Shown here: positions 23,003 to 27,500 of the stretch, one piece after another
Numbering within the stretch: the stretch's first letter is position 1
Layout: every line of letters starts with the position of its first letter
Source of the DNA: Neocallimastix lanati (nom. inval.)
Taxonomy: Eukaryota; Neocallimastigomycota; Neocallimastigomycetes; Neocallimastigales; Neocallimastigaceae
Length of the DNA stretch: 27,500 nucleotides
Reading direction: 5' to 3'
Assembly (NCBI GenBank): GCA_016946835.1
Contig: JACVTC010000096.1
Coordinates: forward strand, 235,001-262,500
Program-made: the position numbers and the translations under genes
Notes under the pieces: model-generated
Told to the model about the DNA's origin: nothing
The model's database searches: none
The model's input: the letters and a program-made list of their open reading frames with translations, nothing else

Positions 23003-23074
23003 GAGTCATATTGCAACAATATGAATGCAACTTCCCGAAATGCACAACATCCATATTTATTAATCTTTCATTTT
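23003..23074. repeat. Upstream block of ankyrin copy 2 with perfect inverted repeat
   Basis: TCATATTG (23006-23013), CAA, CAATATGA (23017-23024) is a perfect 8-bp inverted repeat. It is followed by CCCGAAATGCACAACATCC and CATATTTATTAATCTTT. The same block is at 27127-27195 upstream of copy 3, with the inverted repeat unchanged. In copy 2 it lies about 1.1 kb before the ATG, in copy 3 about 0.27 kb. Confidence 0.7.
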
Positions 23075-23235
23075 AATATCATATATATTTCATTTTATAA
23101 TCAATATATATATATATTAATGTTAATGAATATTACATATTAGCATTAATCATTGAATCAATTCGGAGGATCAAGCTAACATTACCATGACATTTTATTG
23201 ATTCTGGCTAGGGTTAGTACTGAGCAATTATACGC

Positions 23236-23274
23236 AATTATATATATATATCCATTGCATACAGACATATAATT
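23236..23274. promoter_or_regulatory. Conserved inverted repeat upstream of ankyrin copy 2
   Basis: AATTATAT (23236-23243) pairs with ATATAATT (23267-23274) around a loop holding TCCATTGCATACA. It corresponds to 16822-16864 upstream of copy 1; a C-G pair there is a T-A pair here. The surrounding blocks (TGATTCTGG, CATACGATTTAGA, TAATTAGAT) are also shared. Confidence 0.4.
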
Positions 23275-23960
23275 ATTTTCTTAACGATTTACTGTATCCA
23301 TACGATTTAGAAAAAGAGATAGAGAGATAATTAGATGTTTAAAAAGAAGAAAATCTTTATTTTTTCTTTTTTTTTATTTTTTTTTTAATTTGTTTACTGA
23401 TAATTTAATAAAAAAAAAAAAAAAAAATAAAAAGGTTTTTTTTTTTTTTTTTAAATAAAATAATTAAAATAGAAAATTTATAAATTTTTATTTTTTATTT
23501 ATGTCCAAAAAATTTTAAAAAATTTTTTTTAATAATTTGAATATGTGAAATGTATGAAAAATAAGCTTCAAATGTATTGAAACATATTGTAATATATATA
23601 ATGTATAAGCCACAATGTATTAATATATTAAAGCATTTTAATTTAGAATAATTAAGTGTGAGTAACCTAGTAACTATTTATTATAAAATATACATTGATA
23701 AAATTGACATAATTATAAATTCATAACTCTTAACATTTTGAATATCCAATTAAAATTTTAATTTATTTAATTTTTTTTTTTTTTTTTATTTAATATTTTT
23801 TCATTTTTTAATATTAATTATCAATCTAAAGATAATATAATACCTTCATACCTTTTCTTTTTCTTTTTCTTTTTATTTTATTTTTTTTTTTTTTTCTATT
23901 TTATTTTATTTCTCCTTTATTTTTTTTGTTTTATTTTTAATTTTATATTATATATAAATA

Positions 23961-24129
23961 TTTACTTATAATATTTAAAGAATATCTTTAACAATTATTA
24001 TTTATATATATTTTTTATTCATAAAGAAAATAAAAAATATTTAAAGAAAAGATAATAATTAAAAAAATAAAATAAAAAAAAAAAAAAAAAAAAAAAAAAT
24101 AAAAAAAAATAAAAATAAATAAAATAAAT
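23961..24129 (+). promoter_or_regulatory. 5' flank shared by the ankyrin gene copies (copy 2)
   Basis: ATATTTAAAGAATATCTTTA, ACAATTATTATTTATATA and AAGAAAAGATAATAATTAAA are aligned with the flanks of copies 1 and 3, then a long A run (about 24074-24099) and AAATAAATAAAATAA precede the ATG. Confidence 0.5.
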
Positions 24130-25730
24130 ATGACTAATAGTATAAATAAGAAAGACGAATTATTGGAGAAATATAATGAAGGCTTCCTTACATCTGAATA
24201 TTTAAAAAATTATATAAACTGTCATCACTATGATTTATATATATCTTCTTCTTTAATTAAATTATTATTTAAAGAGAATAAAATGGAGTTATTAAAAATT
24301 ATTTTTGATAATTTAAGGTTTTATGATAATGATATTATTAAATGGTTACTTTTTCAATATAAAAATAAAACTTCTATTTCTATAATTAATTTAAATGAAG
24401 AAATCACTAAAGATAAGTATAAAATAATAATAGATTATGAAAAAAAATATAATTGGGTAGATTATGGTAAGAATTATAAAATTGAAAATATGAATAAAAA
24501 TTTAATGAATTATTTAGTAGAACATGGAATAGATATAAATACAAATATTATATTTAAAGAAAAACCATTATTTTATGCATGTAAAAGTGAAAATAAAGAA
24601 TTAGTAGAATACTTGGTGGAACATGGAGCTGTTATAAATAAAGAAAATAATGATGGTGAAACAGTGTTATTTATTGCATGTAAAAGTGGAAACCAAAATT
24701 TGGTAGAATACTTTGTGGAACATGGAGCAGATATAAATAAAAAAAATTGGAAAGATGAGACACCATTATTTTATGCATGTGAAAGTGGAAATAAAGATTT
24801 AGTAGAATACTTGGTGGAACATGGAGCAAATATAAATAAAGAAAGTTGGAATGGTGAAACTGTATTATTTTATGCATGTGAAAGTGGAAATAAAGATATA
24901 GTAGAATACTTGGTGGAACATGGAGCAGATGTAAATAAAGAAAAATGTTATGGTGAAACACCATTATTTTATGCATGTGAAAGTGGAAATAAAGATTTAG
25001 TAAAATTCTTGGTGGAACATGGTGCAGATATAAATAAAAAATATTGGAATTGGAATGGTGAAACTGTATTGTTTAGATCATGCGAAAGTGGACATAAAGA
25101 TTTAGTAGAATACTTGGTGAAACATGGAGCAGATATAAATAAAGAAAATTGGAAAGATGAGACACCATTATATTATGCATGTAAAAGTGGAAATAAAGAT
25201 TTAGTAGAGTACTTGGTGGAACATGGAGCAAATATAAATAAAGAAAATCGGAATTTTGAAACAGTATTATTTATTTCATGTAGAAATAAAAATAAAGATT
25301 TAGTAGAATACTTGGTAGAACATGGTGCTGTTATAAATAAAGAAAATAAAAAGGGAGAAACAGTATTATTTATTGCATGTAGAAGTGGAAATAAAGATTT
25401 AGTAGAATACTTGGTGAAACATGGAGCTGTTATAAATAAAGAAAAAAGGAATGGTGAAACTCCATTATTTTATGCATGTGAAAGTGGAAATGATGATTTA
25501 GTAGAATACTTGGTGGAACATGGAGCAGATATAAATAAAGAAAATAAAGATGGTGAAACAGTATTATTTAGAGCATGTGAAAGTGGAGATATAGATTTAG
25601 TAAAATTCTTGGTGGAACATGGAGCAAATATAAATAAAGAAAATAAATATGGTAAAACTGTATTATTTGTTGTATATAAAAGTAAAAATGAAGATTTAGT
25701 AAGATACTTGTTGAAACATGGAACAAATAA

Positions 25731-25737
<7 letters not shown>
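24130..25737 (+). CDS. Ankyrin-repeat protein, copy 2 (535 aa)
   Basis: A single open frame from ATG 24130 to TAA 25735-25737. Residues 1-135 are the family N-terminal cap: helices MTNSINKKDELLEKYNEGFL, ISSSLIKLLFKENKMELLK, then IIKWLLFQYKNKTSISIINL and an acidic/Lys segment up to MNKNLMNYLVEHGIDI. Twelve ankyrin units of 33 residues follow, each with the ETPLF/ETVLF turn, A-C-x-S-G-N and LVEYLVEHGADINKE. Unit 5 is two residues longer (KKYWNWN). Probably a cytoplasmic protein-binding scaffold; the partner is unknown. The last unit stops at NKN because a run of 27 A (25736-25762) has replaced the rest of a unit, so the protein is truncated relative to the ancestral reading downstream, unless the run is a sequencing error. 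The start is supported by the same ATG context in all three copies. Confidence 0.92.
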
Positions 25738-25768
<31 letters not shown>

Positions 25769-26063
25769 GAATTGGTGAAACAGTATTATTTAGAGCATGT
25801 AAAAGTGGAAACAAAGAATTATTTTGAATACTTGATGGAACATGAAGCAGATATAAATAAAGAAAATAATGATGGTGAAACAGAATTATTTTATGGGTGT
25901 AGAAGTGGAAATAAAGATTTAGTAGAAAACTTGGTGGAACATGGAGCAGATATAAATAAGGTATATAGCAATCGTAAAACAGCATTTTATTTTTAGAAAT
26001 AATTAGATGGAACAATATTTACTAAACTATATTAAAAGTAATACAGATAAAAACGACAAACCT
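25738..26063 (+). pseudogene. Detached, frameshifted 3' end of ankyrin copy 2
   Basis: After the poly-A run, ankyrin units continue in changed frames. RIGETVLFRACKSGNKEL is in one frame up to about 25826. FEYLMEHEADINKENNDGET and LFYGCRSGNKDLVENLVEHG are in another frame to TAG at 25994-25996. A third frame then gives YLLNYIKSNTDKND, matching the C-terminal end seen after copy 1. Single-base insertions (extra T near 25829 and in TTTTATTTTTAG near 25990) explain the shifts. The frame at 25718-25996 as a separate protein is not credible. Confidence 0.8.
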
Positions 26064-26142
26064 AAAAAAAAAAAAAAAATTATTTAATTTATTATATATA
26101 AATAAATATAATAATTATTTTTATTATTATTTTTTTTTTTTT

Positions 26143-26500
26143 TGACGATTAAATCCTGCTTCATCCTTAAATTAATCTAAAAATGCATATTTATAAATAA
26201 TATATTATTTTATTTTATTTTATTTTATTCTATTTATTAATTCTTTTATATATTTATTTTTATAATAAATTTATTATTATTTAATATAAATTTCTTATTA
26301 ATATTTATATATTTATTTATTTTATTTTTTATATATATATTTAATGAGATAACTATGATTTAATTGAATCTATGTATAAAAAAATAAATATTTAATATAA
26401 AAAAAAAAAAAAAAAAAAATGAAATATAAAAAAAAAAAAAATAAATATTAAAAAAAAAAAAAAAAATAATTTGAAAATATAATTTAAAAAATTTAAACTT
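26143..26500. repeat. 3' flank of ankyrin unit, copy 2
   Basis: Aligned with 20335-20650 after copy 1 (CCTGCTTCATCCTTAAATTA, GCATATTTATAAATAATATA, TTAATGAGATAACTATGATT). The minus frame that ends in DEAGFYR after copy 1 has a stop here. Similarity fades near 26.5 kb, marking the right edge of the duplicated unit. Confidence 0.7.
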
Positions 26501-26606
26501 TCAATATTATTTTCCATTTATTTATATATATTTTTATTCAATTCTTATTTATTTATTTTTTTTTTATCTATTTATTTATTTATTGTTAAATTTCTTGCGA
26601 TTGTCG

Positions 26607-26682
26607 CTAATAGTTCATTTGATATTTCTCTTCTTCATAATGTATTGATGGGAAGACAGATATGAAATCAATACGAGCCTCA
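26607..26682 (-). pseudogene. Orphan terminal exon of the 7TM gene family
   Basis: The minus strand reads EARIDFISVFPSIHYEEEKY, then QMNY and TAG at 26609-26607. It matches the start of exon 5 of the complete 7TM gene (EAHTEVIAIFPSTHYDDYYR), begins at the same phase after AG (TGAGGC), and shares DNA words such as GTCTTCCCATCAA versus ATCTTCCCATCAA. The polypyrimidine tract normally before an acceptor is replaced by a GA/TA microsatellite. No exon 4-like sequence lies between 26683 and 27500. It is either a gene fragment or the last exon of a gene with a very long intron holding ankyrin copy 3. Confidence 0.6.
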
Positions 26683-26684
26683 CT

Positions 26685-26690
26685 CACTCA

Positions 26691-26727
<37 letters not shown>
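26685..26727. repeat. (CACT)(CT)n(TA)n microsatellite
   Basis: CACTCACTCA, then about ten CT, then about ten TA/AT dinucleotides. It lies directly against the orphan 7TM exon. Confidence 0.95.
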
Positions 26728-26774
26728 AAAAAAAAAGAAAATTTTTTGCCAATTATAAAGAAGATAAAAAATTA

Positions 26775-26775
26775 A

Positions 26776-26806
<31 letters not shown>

Positions 26807-27022
26807 ATACACAATTAAACAAACAGATAAATAAATTAAAATAAAATATGTTAATAAAATAAATAATTTTAAAAAAAATAAATATAAAAGATTATCATTT
26901 ATCATTTAAAATTTAATAACTATTTAAAATGATTTATGTCTACTATTTATATCTATCTATTTATATAAATCTATATATATTTAATATCTATTTCTAAACT
27001 TGATTATAATTTATTTATATAT

Positions 27023-27081
<59 letters not shown>

Positions 27082-27083
27082 TA
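26775..27083. repeat. AAAT/TTTA microsatellite spacer
   Basis: AAAT runs (about 26775-26808) and a long TTTA run (about 27020-27083) with A/T sequence between. The open frame at 27000-27287 starts in the TTTA run and is rejected. Confidence 0.8.
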
Positions 27084-27126
27084 TATATAACTGATAAATG
27101 TATTAAAAAATATCAAAAAATTTATG

Positions 27127-27195
27127 GAGTCATATTGCAACAATATGAATACACCCGAAACGCAGAACTTCCATATTTATTAATCTTTATTTTAT
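27127..27195. repeat. Upstream block of ankyrin copy 3 with perfect inverted repeat
   Basis: TCATATTG (27130-27137), CAA, CAATATGA (27141-27148), then CCCGAAACGCAGAACTTCC and CATATTTATTAATCTTT, as at 23003-23074. Compared with copy 2, roughly 0.8 kb between this block and the gene-proximal flank is missing. Confidence 0.7.
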
Positions 27196-27264
27196 TTTTT
27201 TTTCTATTATATTTTATTTCTCTTTTATTTTTTTTTGTTTTATTTTTAATTTTATTTTATATAT

Positions 27265-27415
27265 ATATATTTGCTTATAATATTTAAAGAATATCTTTAA
27301 CAATTATTATTTATATATAAAGAAAATAAAAATTATTTAAAGAAAAGATAATAATTAAAAAAATAAAATAAAAAAAAAAAAAAAATAAAAAAAAATAAAA
27401 ATAAATAAAATAAAT
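27265..27415 (+). promoter_or_regulatory. 5' flank shared by the ankyrin gene copies (copy 3)
   Basis: ATATTTAAAGAATATCTTTA, ACAATTATTATTTATATA and AAGAAAAGATAATAATTAAA followed by A-rich leader, nearly the same as before copy 2 but with a shorter A run. Confidence 0.5.
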
Positions 27416-27500
27416 ATGACTAATAGTATAAATAAGAAAGACGAATTATTGGAGAAATATAATGAAGGTTTCCTTACATCTGAATATTTAAAAAATTATA
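27416..27500 (+). CDS. Ankyrin-repeat protein, copy 3, 5' end only
   Basis: ATG at 27416 opens a frame reading MTNSINKKDELLEKYNEGFL, then TSEYLKNY to the window edge. Across these 85 bases I see a single difference from copy 2 (T for C, synonymous, in the Gly-Phe codon pair). This implies that copies 2 and 3 separated more recently than copy 1, which has a different segment after residue 18. The remaining cap domain and ankyrin units must lie outside the window, so whether it is intact is unknown. Confidence 0.85.
   Translation, partial: MTNSINKKDELLEKYNEGFLTSEYLKNY

Noticed and set aside
24671-24976. Minus-strand open frame opposite ankyrin copy 2
   Set aside because: Antisense shadow of the ankyrin repeat, as for copy 1.
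27000-27287. Plus-strand open frame before ankyrin copy 3
   Set aside because: Starts in a TTTA microsatellite and runs across the conserved non-coding upstream block.

Overview
The window is extremely AT-rich eukaryotic DNA: long A and T homopolymers, kilobases of A/T minisatellite, and coding islands that stand out mainly because they contain G and C. Spliced genes with GTAAGT-type donors and TAG acceptors, together with a cluster of ankyrin proteins built on units of the type GETPLFYACESGNKDLVEYL plus a recognisable N-terminal cap, point to an anaerobic gut fungus (Neocallimastigomycota). That placement rests on recalled family character, not on a search.

Left half (1-12 kb), minus strand. 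Two paralogous intron-containing genes encode a seven-transmembrane protein. The left copy (exons 889-1150 and 311-437) runs off the window. The second copy (five exons, 9970 down to 7181, 395 codons) can be reconstructed completely, because every intron phase agrees across the exons. Between them lie A/T-only spacer, a 55-bp higher-order satellite (about 4.38-4.73 kb) and an island of mixed composition (about 4.87-6.07 kb). The island looks like decayed coding sequence, possibly transposon-derived, and one frame in it is broken by a 26-bp tandem duplication.

Middle (12-18 kb). No gene was found. It holds a 7-bp-unit minisatellite of about 1.6 kb, a G-free array of about 0.75 kb with higher-order structure, a small unassigned GC-richer island at about 12.70-12.79 kb, and spacer with a 36-bp direct repeat and a 90-nt C-free tract.

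Right half (18-27.5 kb), plus strand. Three tandem copies of an ankyrin-repeat gene unit are present. Copy 1 (17998-20267) carries two in-frame TGA stops and a broken 3' end. Copy 2 (24130-25737) is open for 535 codons but has lost its ancestral C-terminus through poly-A expansion and frameshifts. Copy 3 starts at 27416 and leaves the window. The copies share 5' flanks and, for 1 and 2, 3' flanks. They also share a 175-bp block identical between copies 1 and 2 and, upstream of copies 1 and 2, a small inverted repeat with a compensatory base change. Between copies 1 and 2 sits a frameshifted minus-strand Ty3/gypsy-like gag relic. Between copies 2 and 3 is a lone copy of the terminal exon of the seven-transmembrane family.

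The best candidate for something new is this ankyrin unit: an open gene beside a stop-containing copy with a tract of perfect identity, which would fit recombination-driven diversification of repeat proteins.
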